Positions 1-12,414 of a DNA stretch of 64,000 bases are shown here, piece after piece. Origin of the DNA: Rotaria macrura. Its lineage: Eukaryota > Rotifera > Eurotatoria > Philodinida > Philodinidae. The stretch covers positions 102,231 to 166,230 of the forward strand of contig OENT01000192.1 in NCBI GenBank assembly GCA_900239685.1, written 5' to 3'. A program made the translations under genes and the position numbers. The notes beneath the pieces were generated by a model. It saw nothing but the letters and a program-made list of their open reading frames with translations, was not told the DNA's origin and did no database searches. Within the stretch, counting starts at the first letter, position 1; every line of letters starts with the position of its first letter.

Positions 1-2242
1 GTAAACTTTTTCAATTTTATTTGGACGTATGCTACGACTAGGCATGTATCAAAAAAAGACCTTAGCCGAGACTGTCAGTTAGGTTTATACTTCTTCCAAT
101 TTCGGTCGAAGAACTGGAAAAATTATAGTTTTGACCGAGACTTAACTAGGAGGAAGCATTCATCTCTCTTTTTAGCCTGTCAGGTCGTGTACATAATTAA
201 CTAAAATTAAGTTCAATAGTTAACAATAGAACTTTCACAGAGAAGAATACTCATCGCTGACTAGTATGAGTCTTCTATGTCAACCCTTGTCGAATTCTGT
301 CCGATAACAAAATGTTAGTCAAAGTTCTCTGAGATCAACACAGAGTTTGATGTAGTGTAGCAAAAGTCGATGTGATGCTTGGAAATAATAAAGAACGAAA
401 TCGACATGAACGATAATCGATACTAAGACTGAGTCTTATCGAGATCGAGAGGTTTTGACGACTCGATACATGTCTAAGTACAATTGTTCGATTAAAGAAA
501 TGATTTTCTACTAATGCACATAGAATCAATACCAATGAATTGTTTCCTATCATCTTTATGTATGTCCTTAAGAAATATTGATTTCTTCGTAATGATCAAC
601 AAGTAGTTAAAGAAAAGGCAAGGTAGAACTGTTGAATTACATTTATATCAATAGTTGTATCACATTGACTTTTCCTTGTCAGAACAATCGAAAACTTAAG
701 TATCAAAATCTTTCGAAATTCTTGACTTTACTAAGACATTGTGAAGTAGCGGTATTTCAAAAATCAATATACAATAATATTGCATCTTGTTGAAAATGAA
801 GAAAAACTATCATGCAATTGAAATTCTTGTAGGGGTTATCAGAACTATTGAAATGAAATAGTCATCGATCGAAAATCTGATCTAGTAGTGAAATAGAACA
901 ATTTATAGACATTCACTTTCCATCGACTGTTCGACGATATATACTACTTTCTATACTATGACTTTACGTTCATAAAATCTGCCATATTCCGATACGATTG
1001 TAAGAGGTATTTACTACTACGTAAGTGATTAAACCATTTCATCTTAACTCTTCTTCTGTTCTCTAATTGTTCATCATGTACAACATGTTTTTTTTTCTTT
1101 TCTTCTATTTTTGTTGCCGATGTATGCACTTGAGGCATCCATTTTAAATAATTTCCATTATAGTAGACTGAAGTTTGCTTCATAGAATTATCTTTACTTC
1201 GTAATCTACTTCTTTTCCCGACGTATGAATTTTCCTTTTCGATATCATCCTAGATAAGATTCGTAATACCAATGCACAAAGTGTGATTCATAATAGATAA
1301 GAAATAAGATAAGCGTAAGATTAATATGTCACAGACACCATAGACCGAAAGTCACCTGGAAGTTTTTCTAGAAAACAGTTTTCAATGATGCTACAGTAAA
1401 GTCACATCATTGACCGATAGTTGTCCGTGCCCTATACAAGTTGATGATGGCATCTGCAATGTTTGCCTTGAAATATCGAAATTCTCTTTTCTTTTTCTAA
1501 CAGAAATCATTTGAAAAATGCTAATCCACATCATATTTCAATATTGAGATACCAAGCAGAGAAAAGCGTACTTCTATACTTCAAAAGTAGCGAGAAGTGT
1601 CAACAAGTACCCAGAAGTATCCTTTCCCCTCTTACAATACCAATATTGAAAGAACCTCGTATGATAGGAACTCACACGATGATTAATTCTCGAATCTATA
1701 ATCGCAAGATGATACGCACGAAATAAGTATTTTAAGGGAAAGCTACTTCTCCACCCCCACTCAGGTATCGATTTCCGTCAGAGACATTGAGAGAGCATCC
1801 ATGAAACCATTAAGGGCAGTCCCATACATCGAGGCACTTCAGTAAAATTTAGATTTCGAATTTCGTGTTCTCATCGTGTTCAGCATCATCTAAAACCTTT
1901 AAATCCGAATTTTCAGGGCATTTGGTAGAACTGATGAACAATTAGCTCAATTTTACTGACAAGTGCTGACGCTGTTATTTGAAAAATATGATAAAAAATC
2001 ATTAATATAAAGTTGAGTTATTTTAAATCACAAAAGATTAACAAAATTATTTTTCATTCAATATACCAAACGATAGAGCATTGACAGTTGAACACAATTA
2101 CTTATTTGCATATTATATTTATTCAGACTGATCGATAATTATTTATGAAATACTGCTCATGACTAGCAATTTTTGGACCGAAAAGTGTTTGGATTTTTTT
2201 CAGTAAATCGACTGCCATTTAGTCATTTTTAGGACTTCTACG
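1..2242. other. Intergenic, no gene recognised
   Basis: AT-rich sequence with only short open frames on either strand. None has a recognisable domain, signal peptide or splice-linked continuation. I see nothing I can support as a gene. Confidence 0.5.
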
Positions 2243-2843
2243 CTGAATTTGATGTATATTGTGCCGTATTTGATTTCCTACAGAATAATCAATAAAACGG
2301 CTTTAAAAAATGTTCCACTTTGACCCAAGTAATGACCTATACTGTCTAATTTTTCATAATTTCTGATGTTTTTTTAATAAAAACTAAACATTTTTCTCCA
2401 AGATAATGCAAAAGCAAAACGAATTTGATTTTCGGAATCATCACGAAAAACTGCATCTAATCATGTATATTAGAATCGAAACTATTTCCACGCCAACAAT
2501 GACCTGTGGTGTCCCTCACCTATATTTAAAAGGAATTTTTCTCCCTGGTACCGTCCCCCCCCCCTCATGTCACTTTTAGTGTCGAAATAATTTCCGCTCG
2601 AATACACATGATTAGTTCAATTTTTTCGTGATGATTCCGAAAATCAAATTCGTTTTGCTTTAGCATGATTTCATGAGAAAGAAAATCACGAAAAATGTTT
2701 AGTTTTTATTGAAAAACTATCAGAAATTATGAAAAATTAGGCAGTATAGGTCATTTTTCGGGTCAAAGAGGAACTTTTTTTAAAGCCGATTTTTAGATTA
2801 TTCTGTAAACAATTAAATAATGCACAAAATATATAAAATTCAG
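2243..2843. repeat. Large imperfect inverted repeat (fold-back, MITE-like)
   Basis: Two arms of roughly 260-280 bp face each other around a loop of about 60 bp. The left arm runs from about 2243 to 2505. The right arm, read as reverse complement, runs from 2843 back to about 2566. Shared blocks in the same order include ACAGAATAAT, GGCTTTAAAAAA, TTTTTCATAATTTCTGAT, TAAAAACTAAACATTTTT and GCAAAACGAATTTGATTTTC. The loop contains a C homopolymer near 2556. I see no coding capacity. This is most simply a non-autonomous fold-back or TIR element. I could not identify a target site duplication, so the outer limits are approximate. Confidence 0.75.
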
Positions 2844-4435
2844 TCTGAGATCTCTAGTTATTCTGAAGCACAGTAGGCGTTGTACTGTTTATTTGGACTG
2901 ATTAAAACGACCACCTCTTATCTCATATTCGCTCTATAAAAGTTATATTGTATGAATGTAGCTTATTCTATTTCGTTTTCAATTCTCTATCTTCCTATAT
3001 ATATATAGAACAAAAAGTTTGAATGATTTGCTGACACGCAAGCTAGTAAATATTGTATAGAATATTTTTTCTTATTTTTCCATAAAAAGCTGCGATAGTC
3101 CTAAAAGTTGATATTGACTAACTTTTTATACGAAGAGTATTAGAATCTAGAATTTTATGGGTAGTAATTTTAAACATTGAAGTTTTGAATGGCAAAAAGG
3201 AACTATCGAGTGCTTCGACTCCTTGGTGCTCCCATGGAACCTCTCTTAAGAACTATGATTGTTAGAAACAGTCAGGTGTTGTTTTCTTCCCGTTGAAACT
3301 TTTATCGGTTTATTTCCAAAATAAACAATGGAAGGCTTGTTTTTCCTCTTGCTATCTCAGAGAGTACATTCTAACTGTGCTCATCAGATGCGCAATCAAA
3401 AATAACCTACAAATATTTTGAACAAGCAAAACTGACTGTAAAGTAGCATTAATAATCGTGCAGAACCTCTTGTTTTCTGTAGATAAGGCTTCCAAAAACT
3501 TGGCTCTAAAAACTCACCATATTTCTCTAGTTGATTAAAGTAACAGAAAGTCTATGTATTTTGTGTTAGCAATTGTTTACGAACGTATTGTTGATCACTG
3601 CCATATTCCTGTAACCGAGGGAAATTACTGAAAAACTCTTATATTTCTACTACTGCTTCTAGAAAACCTCTATTTTCATCACGGAAACTCATCGAAATTG
3701 ACACTAATTGTGCAGAATCTGATAGAGGACACTTTGGACTTTCAGTATATATTTACTTATCCCCAAATCGATTTTCTAAGGTGAATATCTCCTTAAATCC
3801 TTCGTTCTGAGTTTAACAACAAATACACTGATGCATATATGTTTTGAAAGATAGTTTTTTTTTAGTATCCTTCGAAAAAACAAAAGAGTTAAAACTAAGC
3901 CAATGTTATTTACTACATTACATACTTCGATTTTAATTGAAAATTGATCCCACAAATAGATGAAAAACTAAGTTATATAGTGAAATAAAAACCATGAATA
4001 ATCGATCATGTTGAAGACAGAGAGAGAGAGACAGAATACAGGTGTATCTAGTTCACTTGAATAAAAACCAAAAAGTGACTATGCTTAGACATTCGATCAT
4101 GGATGATCGTGATCGGTTGGTACGTTGTAATGAAATATGGTCCAAGTTCATTAAACAGAAATAAAATCGTGTACGAGCTTTATATGTGTAGAGTATATGA
4201 TAGATACAGGTTATGGGGCGTGCTCCACTTGGTTAATAGGTAGAGCACTTCATTTTTTAAAGAAAAAAGTGTTTGCCATCATTTATGAGTAAGATAAGAA
4301 AAGAAGATTGTCAACCTGTAAGTTTCGTTTCATGTCTCAGAAGGAAGAACGTGTTGACAATAGAATACATTTCATTTTTTAGAAACTTCATCCAAGCCAT
4401 CGTATAACTTCTTGATACGTATACATTTTTATTTT
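2844..4435. other. Intergenic, gene-poor
   Basis: No gene recognised. A short GA microsatellite lies at about 4019-4033. A pyrimidine-rich stretch ending in TTTTTTAG at about 4374-4382, some 54 nt before the next start codon, could be a 3' splice site (cis or trans) for the 4436 gene. Confidence 0.4.
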
Positions 4436-5188
4436 ATGATGGCCGAGCAAACATATGTAAATGATAATGATGAAAGAGTTTTGACAAATACAACAGTAGA
4501 CGATCTCAAGTCATATGACTGCTTATCATCTTTTTCTGCAGGTTTAGAAACATTATTGAATGATTCAAGTGAAAATCCAAATCTTGATCGTTTCAAAGCT
4601 CGAATCAATTGCTTTTTTTGTGAATATCCACAATTGGCTACAGATATTCGAGACTACTTTCATGATGAAATGATAACTTATCAAATTAAACGTGTATTCA
4701 GATTACCATTTAGTAAAACTGATATCGGTAAAACCGAACAATTAATAAATCGTTTCTTCATCGAACATGAAACAACAATAAGATTTATATTTAATTATTT
4801 TTTTGATGATATGAAACAATTGCTAGTGAGCAATTCTATCTTATATACAATAACAGATCTTCGTATAATCAATTCCATTTTAAATTGTGGTCTACGAGAA
4901 GCAACATTATTCTTTTTAAAATGCAAAGGTGCACAAATATTCACTTTAATGCTATATAGAAGAGAAATTGAACAAAATCAAAATCAACATATATCCTACG
5001 AATTTAAATCGACTTTCAATACGATCAAATTTATGCCATTATTAATCTATTGTTTGCTATTATGTGCCGTATTCGGCTGGGAAATTCTTTTTGTGATTCG
5101 TTATTTTTTCATAGGATTAATGTGTCTTGTATTTTATGTATACCTCTCAACTAGATCATATATTATTAAAATTTTTAATCCTCTTTGA
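4436..5188 (+). CDS. Hypothetical protein with C-terminal membrane anchor
   Basis: This is an intronless open frame of 250 residues. I start it at the first ATG of an ATG-ATG pair; the open frame extends eight codons further upstream but without an ATG. The first ~200 residues are soluble and predicted mostly helical, with a charged N-terminus and several cysteines in the middle. Residues from about 205 to 245 form two closely spaced hydrophobic stretches, one ending in LLLCAVFGW and the next around FIGLMCLVFYVY. The protein is therefore probably anchored by its tail in a membrane, with most of it on one side. There is no signal peptide and no family I recognise. An AATAAA signal follows 42 nt after the stop (about 5230). 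Codon use and AT content match the neighbouring host genes. I believe this is a real gene but give it no function. Confidence 0.55.
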   Translation: MMAEQTYVNDNDERVLTNTTVDDLKSYDCLSSFSAGLETLLNDSSENPNLDRFKARINCFFCEYPQLATDIRDYFHDEMITYQIKRVFRLPFSKTDIGKTEQLINRFFIEHETTIRFIFNYFFDDMKQLLVSNSILYTITDLRIINSILNCGLREATLFFLKCKGAQIFTLMLYRREIEQNQNQHISYEFKSTFNTIKFMPLLIYCLLLCAVFGWEILFVIRYFFIGLMCLVFYVYLSTRSYIIKIFNPL

Positions 5189-5737
5189 TTAGTTGTTACC
5201 TGTGACATTTTCTCTAATACTGTACTTCAAATAAAGATATACTTTATGTTAACAAAAAGTCATTCAACAAATGAAATCAATACCGATCAATCTATTGCTA
5301 ATCTCTATCATGGCACTAGCCGAATTAGTCGAATAGTTTCCTTTAGGATTAAAAGTAATGAACAATTTTCTAGTAATTGAATTTCATTCGAATTGTAAAA
5401 TCAAGAAAAAAAGTTTTTCCTTTGTTTATAATCTCTGTTCATGTATGCATTCATATTTTTTAGTATAGAGATACATGTAGCGTAAGGTTGGTAATGTAGC
5501 GATGCCAATTATCATCATTAGCATAATTATAAATATGGATTTATAGGTATTAACATCAAAATACAAAATGGTGCTGATGGAAGTCAGTGTATTATTGAAG
5601 ACTTTTACACTTCAACTAGAAATGATTAAACGGAACATCGTCTATCTAGGTAGTTGTCAATAATTTATATTCAAAAATTCCAATTAACAAAGAAAAACAT
5701 GAATTACCCTCGGAACTCAAACCCATTAATAGTACTA
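5189..5737. other. 3' flank and intergenic sequence
   Basis: It contains the AATAAA of the preceding gene near 5230. Nothing else is recognisable. Confidence 0.4.
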
Positions 5738-6362
5738 TACTAGCGAGGTTCCGTGCATACTGCATGGCTAATTTTTCTGTAAATTTTCATATCAGTGCTT
5801 CAACCTTTATCCAATAATAGACAATCTGACGGTTCGAAGTGTATACAGATAGAAAACCTTGTAGTCTTGCTACCTTATAGCCCTATACCCCTGCAACCTT
5901 ATACCCTTGTACTCTTATCGACTTATAGCCTTATACCATTATAACCTATCCGAGAGCCTTCGAAAACATTCTCGACCATGCATAGGCATGGTCACTGAAG
6001 ATTTTAGAGTGTGTTGGAAAATTCCAGTAAATGCCAGATCATTATCAGACATTATAGAAAATTCTCGATGACTTTGTAACATTCTGAAAGAGTCTATATA
6101 TTTCTAGAAATTTCTAGGAACATAGAAGCATCTGGCTTTACCTTTAACTTTCGACCTTTAACACTGATCTTTCACTTATTCACAAGGTCCTCATTGAAAT
6201 TTTTAGAGAAATCTAGAAAATTCTAGAAACCTACAGTTAGCGACGCACAAATCTGTTAAGCTGTAGGAAATTCTAGAATCCTTAACCTTTAACCCGTTGA
6301 TCCGACACAGAGAAACATACAGACACACAGACAGACACTGAACATTATATATATATAGATAG
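5738..6362 (+). mobile_element. Probable non-autonomous mobile element remnant
   Basis: The block opens with a GC-richer ACTAGCGAGGTTCCGTGCAT segment. It ends in a CAGACACACAGACAGACACT run followed by TATATATATATAGATAG. An ACTAGC...CCGTGC head, a non-coding body and a simple-repeat tail is an architecture I associate with short dispersed elements common in invertebrate genomes. The body holds degenerate ACCTTATA-type short repeats at about 5867-5945 and repeated TTCTAGAAA-like motifs around 6100-6280. There is no open frame of note. The class is unclear (a 5'-truncated retroelement or a MITE). Boundaries are estimates. Confidence 0.4.
5867..5945. repeat. Degenerate short tandem repeat (ACCTTATA-type)
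   Basis: Eight or so imperfect copies of a ~10-base unit resembling CCTTATAGCC or CCTTATACCC follow one another. They sit inside the larger mobile-element-like block. Confidence 0.6.
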
Positions 6363-9300
6363 ATGGTTCGATACGATGGTTCAATACTGTTTGTACTTTC
6401 TTCAGACTGGAAACATATGCTTTTCTATTTTTATGCAATGAACAACAATACAAAAAGATCACTCAATAACGATGACTGGACTAAATATTGCATCGTCAGT
6501 AGTTTTTCAATACAAATGCATGTTTATTCGATGAAATGCATATGTAAATAAAGGAAAATGATCATTAGCTGATGAAATCCTTCCTCTCGAGAAACTTGAC
6601 TTCTTTTAGATCGAACTCTCAAGAAAAGTACGTTGCTCAAGAGTTCGACATTGAAGAAATAGCAATCTAGACGCTAATACTAACGTTAGAACTGCTGAAT
6701 AAATTTCGCGAAGAAAATGGGATGAACATTGCCACAATGACAAGTTCTACTATTTCCAACATACGACTAAGATATGATCCGTATGCTTCTATTATTTACA
6801 GGGAAAATATTTTTTTCTAATTTAGAATTATATTTGTGCTAATTTTTTTTTGTACTCGTATTTTTGACGCACCATTTTATTTTAGCATGCATTACGAGAA
6901 ATATAAACAAATCAAATTAGTTTAAATGAGAGATATGCATCAAGTACTAATGTTGCATCATTTGTTTGTACAATTAAATTACGGTAATGTCATCATAATA
7001 AACCTAATTACCATGTTGATTAATATTCGTAAGTACAACATAAATTTAATCCTATACTAGTAATATGCACAACATTCAACCTGACAACTGCTGCTATTTA
7101 AGACAGACAAATTGCTCGCGAAGAACAGCTTGTTTTATTTTACGAATAACGATGATTGTGACACATATGAAAATATGACTCACACATGTAATTACATAGA
7201 ATTGATAACACAAAAGTAAACGAATCCGATTTTCATCCCTAGAATAAAATGATTTTTAAACTACTAAAATCAATAAACGGTACTCATATTTTTATGATAG
7301 TACTGCACCAAGTTATAATCAATAAACCAATTCCTAATTCAATGCACATAGAACGTTTAAGCTTGATTAGTAGCTAATAATTCTACTCATCCTATTGATT
7401 GTTGTTCTTGTTGATGATGCATGCCCTTAAATCTATGTAGAGATGAAATTATGTTTTTATACAACGATCTATATCAAGAACTAGTTTTTTTTCTTTGTTC
7501 AAGCAACATTTACTGTATTTGATATGCTGCATACAATAATCGAGTACAATGATAGATCATGATAAATTGATATTGATCGATAGCGGATGTATAATTGTTT
7601 ACTTTCTACGATATTTCACTTATGCCACTATATGACTGATGTTTACACAACAGAATGTATTGAATGAAATGCAGATGAACTAAAAGTAGTTGTACAACAT
7701 TTGACGATAACATCTGGTTTTAATAAACGACTATCTATCATGTTCTAAAAGTTTTGCCTTCAAATAAATGTGTTAAATAATGATTAGAATTGTTCTGAAG
7801 TTGTTGATAATCAACAGATGATAACGATTATGGTGAACTCGACTAGTCAAAGAAAATTCAACTATGTTGATGATTATTTTTCGAATGACATGCTGATTAA
7901 AACATTTGCTTAGGAAAGATAATCGTATTGTTTTTCTTATAAATAATGTAGCTTGCCGTTCATTACTTCTCTCGTTGTGAGTTATAGCATCATATTTGTA
8001 CTCGAAAATCGCATTGCCTAATTATATATTGGACGTACCTTAAACCGACGGATCTGTTTTCTCTTATGAAAGAATATTTGATTCTTCGTTGTTTTCCGTA
8101 TGAAATTTCATAATTATAGACCAATAATCTGTTAAATCAATATTAGTCTTTTTTTACTTGATATTCATTATGTTCACTCGAGTAAACGTTTTACCATTCA
8201 CAGGCAATTACTTAAGATAAATAGCTATTAGCTATGTATGAACGATAGTCATAGATCAAACCAAAGATGTAATGCATCGTTATCTATGAATATTAGCTTT
8301 TCTGAACATCAGTGAGCTGTGCTCTCGATACGATTAGAAAGCAATGAAGAAATGGAGCATAATTATTTTTTATAGAAAAATTTACAGTCGATCCTATTTG
8401 CCTTGTTCGACTGAACATTTTAGATCACTGCTCTTCACGATCTTAGAACTTTAAATAAGTTATGCATTTGAACTGGACTGTGAAAATAGATTTTACTCAT
8501 TCACATCGAAAAATCATGAGTAAACAAGACATTGAACATTTTCATGCGTAGATAGTGTTTCCGAGAAAAAGCATTTTGTATTACAATATTCGAATTCTAA
8601 TGTTCATCCGATTCCATAGGAATGTTGTCCTGCAATAAATCAAAGATTTTCTAGAATGATCAATCATTCAAGTATGAGCACAATTCTAGATGGAAATTCA
8701 AGATAAATTGTAGTCGGACTTTGTATTTTGGCTTAAACTCACTGCCCAGTTATGATTCATTTCAGACTGCGGCCTTTTTTTTGTGAATTTCCAAGATCCA
8801 ACGAGCTTTATCTCAGCGTGAGTTTTTGACAACACCTTTTGATAATCAATTTAAAATGATATTCTTCAATATCTAAAGTTTATCAGTATCAGTTAATAGT
8901 TCTATTTTCGTCTCGGTAAGGTTATAATGAGACTGAGTTTCATTTGACGTCACACTATATCGGACAGATAAGAGCAATTTTGACAAAAAGAGAAATACGA
9001 TCCGAGAGAGATCCTAATTTTCAGTTACTTGAGAAATGAATGATATTCGATCAGATCCGGCAGAAAAATCATTTAGTCAATGATGTAGATCCTAAAATAT
9101 AGCTCATCTTCCATGACATTGACTAGCGCCATCTACTCAAGCATCACGCGTTGTGAAAGTATTTAGATTTTTGTTTCTCAACGATTGGTTAGTTTTTTCT
9201 AAAAATCGATATATATATATATATATATATATATGTTCTTCTATTGATAGACAAACAGGTATACGTCAGAATTGATTTCAATATTCCTTTTAATTTTTCT

Positions 9301-9418
9301 TTATTGCTCAGTCAATCATAGTGAGTAGTACAAATACATGATCGATCTATTCATTGAGGTTTACTTTTTATTTCTTTCAGCTTTCACATGATTCAATTTT
9401 TTATAATTTAATGTTACG
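6363..9418. other. Intergenic, no gene recognised
   Basis: About 3 kb of AT-rich sequence without a recognisable exon. A TA microsatellite lies at about 9210-9234. TTTCTTTCAG at 9371-9380 is a good 3' splice site and may define the 5' end of the first SOCS-like coding exon, through a 5' UTR intron or trans-splicing. Confidence 0.4.
9210..9234. repeat. TA dinucleotide microsatellite
   Basis: This is a pure alternation of T and A over about 25 bases. Confidence 0.9.
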
Positions 9419-11611
9419 ATGAAAGAAAATCTTGTAGAACAACAAATAGTAAAAATGAATAAAAACTCCGAATTTACTTCAGGTTGGCAAAAGAAATTAA
9501 TACGACATCGTAAACAGATACAAATTGACAAGTATTTTCAATTATAGATATTGAAGATAGACCTCCAATGATAGCTCAACTTGCAAGTTTACAGAGACTG
9601 AAAGAGGTAAAATTTCTTTAAAATCATCAAAATAAAAACTTGGTAAACTTCTCTTTTATTTCTCAGGTTGGTTGGTATTGGGGTCCATTAAGTTGGATTG
9701 AAGCTGAACGATTACTGAAAAATAAACAAGATTATTCATTCATAGTTCGAGATAGTAGTCATCGACATTATTTTTTAGCAATAACGTTCAAGTCGCAAGG
9801 CAATATTCATCATACTCGCATAGAACATAGCAACAGTTAGTTCTCGTTTTCTTTTCATTTCCTAGGGATTTCTTTTTCGTGAGCAATTTACATTTCTGTG
9901 AAATTTTAGATTCATTTAGTTTTTATCATGGAAATTCAAAATCCCAGTGTACATCACCTGATATTGTGGAATTCATTGAAAATACAATTGAACATTCAAA
10001 ATCGGGTCAATTCATGTTTTTTATTCGGTCAAATATACCCGGTATATGAAAAAGAGAAACAAATTTTCTAATGTCATATGCTCGTTGGGGGACACTAGAG
10101 GTTTTCTCATTAATTACTATCTAAACAGAGTGCATACATTGACGAGATGTAAATGCAACAAGACAAGACAGAACGACTAGTTTCATTTGTTAATACTTAT
10201 TCGATGTCACGAATCAAAAATAAGATTCGTATATTTCGAAATCGAATACGATTGCAAATGGGAGAAATACAAAATTTGTAAAGGAAACAAGAAAAACCAC
10301 TCAAACTAATTTTTATACGTATTGCAAATTTTGTTAATACACAAATCTGATTTGAGATAAAATCTGTAATCATATTTGACAAGGAAACATTCGTCAGGGG
10401 CAAATCCATTTCTGCTTGAGACTGATCGGAATGTACGTTCATAAAGAAGTCTCGTTATATGTTCCTGTTTGTTTCCAATCTTAGCTCGTAGTCTTACTCG
10501 ATTTTCGATCAATGAAAATTACGTAGAGCCTTGATAATCGAATGGGATTCATATGCATACTCGTTGCTACCATGGGAAATTCTCAATAGTTTGAGTTATT
10601 AGAAATGCATCTGAATCAAGAGACATATCCGTTGATTGAAGAGAAGATCATCTAGATTTTTAAAATATATGCTAAGATATAACCGTTTATTGACTATGTC
10701 ACCATCCACGATATGATGGATTTGTTCTGCGTTAAACTAAACGAGAGTTTTAATGAAACAATTCGATCATTTTCATTTGAAAAAAAGCGTTGGATCGATG
10801 AAAGAACAATTCAAACAATATATCCACAACGATATTCTCGATGATGAGTTGAGAATCACGAGATAGAAAAGAGACTTCTTTGAGAGAGTAATTGATCGTG
10901 ATCACCATTAGTTTACATGGGTGATAGAGTTTATATTCATGCATCGTGGTGTGTTTCTTTATAAACAAAGCCGGCAAGCTAGTTTTGTCCAAGGTTTTCT
11001 GGCGTACTTTTAAGGATCGAATGGAAACTATATTGTTTTATAGAAGCTATAAACTGTTTAGGTTTCTTTATTTCCAATCTCGTATGCTTTCAAACAAAAA
11101 AGGAGATCTAGCAGAGATGATTTGAAAGAAGAATCATTTCTTTTTATATATAAATTCACTAAGAGCCATGAAAAGTCAAACAAATTAGTATGTTTCTCAT
11201 ACAAGCGCAAAAGAATATGTATATTTATATCACAAATAAGTAACTAATCTAGAAGAAAAGATTTTCACGTTTGAAAGAAAATAACTTTGATCAGAAGTTG
11301 AATATCCGTTTCATATTTTCTTGTTATCGGATTGAAGTGATATTTTTAAATATGTAAATGACTCGATTTTATCGAAATTCGTACGCTTTTCTTTAGGTCA
11401 ACCAATGACACCTGTTCGACTTCTATATCCAGTATCACGTCTTGCATATATGTCATCATTGAAGCACATAGCCCGGTTCGTAATACATCAACACATAAGT
11501 CGCGATCGCATCGATGATCTCGATCTTCCACGACGATTGAAATCATTTTTAAAGGAAGCTCAGATCTACACCGAAAATATTCCATCATCAGACGATGCAT
11601 CGGAAACTTGA
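9419..11611 (+). CDS. SOCS6/SOCS7-like SH2 and SOCS-box adaptor
   Basis: The proposed exons are 9419-9509, 9548-9606, 9667-9835, 9910-10041 and 11397-11611, giving 221 residues. The first junction, a 38-nt intron, is the least certain. Exon 3 begins an SH2 domain with GWYWGPLSW, typical of SOCS6/7, and carries SFIVRDSS, whose arginine binds phosphotyrosine. TRIEHSN and the FSFYH strand follow across the next junction. The last exon gives the linker TPVRLLYPVSRL and a SOCS box. Family members recruit Elongin B/C and Cullin-5 to ubiquitinate phosphotyrosine-signalling proteins in the cytoplasm. The BC-box reads SLKHIARFVI, with alanine where the usual cysteine sits. The N-terminal region is very short compared with vertebrate SOCS6/7. 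An in-frame TAA just upstream of the ATG supports this start unless a further exon is spliced in. The last intron is 1355 nt, unusually long here. Confidence 0.88.
10042..11396 (+). other. Long intron of the SOCS-like gene
   Basis: The intron starts GTATAT and ends TTCTTTAG. The flanking exons join in frame to complete a glycine codon. I found no gene inside it; the open frames on the opposite strand have no recognisable domains. Confidence 0.7.
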
Positions 11612-12414
11612 CATCGTTTTCTTGTTCTTGTTTACGATATTAAAAAAAAACCTCAATCTTCTTTACACTCAGTGCCTTATTTCATGGAGAAAGAAACAGC
11701 AAAAATCAAATAACATTTTAACAGTGTTTTGTTTTGTTTTGTTTTTCAATTTTGTGTAATTTATCGAGAAAATTTCTGGATGTATTTTTTTTGATAATGT
11801 GAATATAATATAAAGAAGAAATACAAATTTTCTTTTGAACATTACGCATTTCCTTTTAATGCTCCCAATTATCTGTTTTATCTCACATGGTATACTGATG
11901 CAGCAGAAAGACTATTTTGTCTTATAACTAAAATACTTTCATGAACAAATACCAATCCTATTGAATTAAAACTTCTTACATGAAAAACAATCATATTGAT
12001 TTAAGGAATCTCTAGATTTCTTAATTAGTAACACTACTTTTCAGTAGTTTTATGTTTCAAAATAATCGCTCTGGAAAACAAAAATTTAAGCCACTAAAAT
12101 AAATTATCAATGATTACGTAAGGATTTGTTTTCTTTTAATATCCACGGATGATATGACCCCTATTTTTATATAGTAATTAGTTGACTTTTATGTTTGATC
12201 AATTAAAAATTTTAGATTTACTTTCATGTGTGTTTTGGTATTTGACAACGATTTATACTGTATAGTATCTTTTGTTTTCTTTGTTTGTTAAACCATAAAC
12301 GTTTATCTTCACCACGAAGGACAAGATCGTTTTATAGACAACTATATGTATGTTTTCTAGATAGAAACAAGTAATAAACAAAAAATAGTGTTCACTATTA
12401 ATTTAATTCGAACA

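Noticed and set aside
4214..4252. tRNA-like GGGGCGTGCTCCACTTGGTTAATAGGTAGAGC segment
   Set aside because: It echoes a D-arm, but no anticodon stem, T-arm or closing acceptor stem follows at the right distances.
9532..9547. A 16-nt intron in the SOCS-like gene
   Set aside because: It is too short to splice and leaves a stop codon in frame.
11346..11600. Minus-strand open frame
   Set aside because: It is antisense to the SOCS-box exon.
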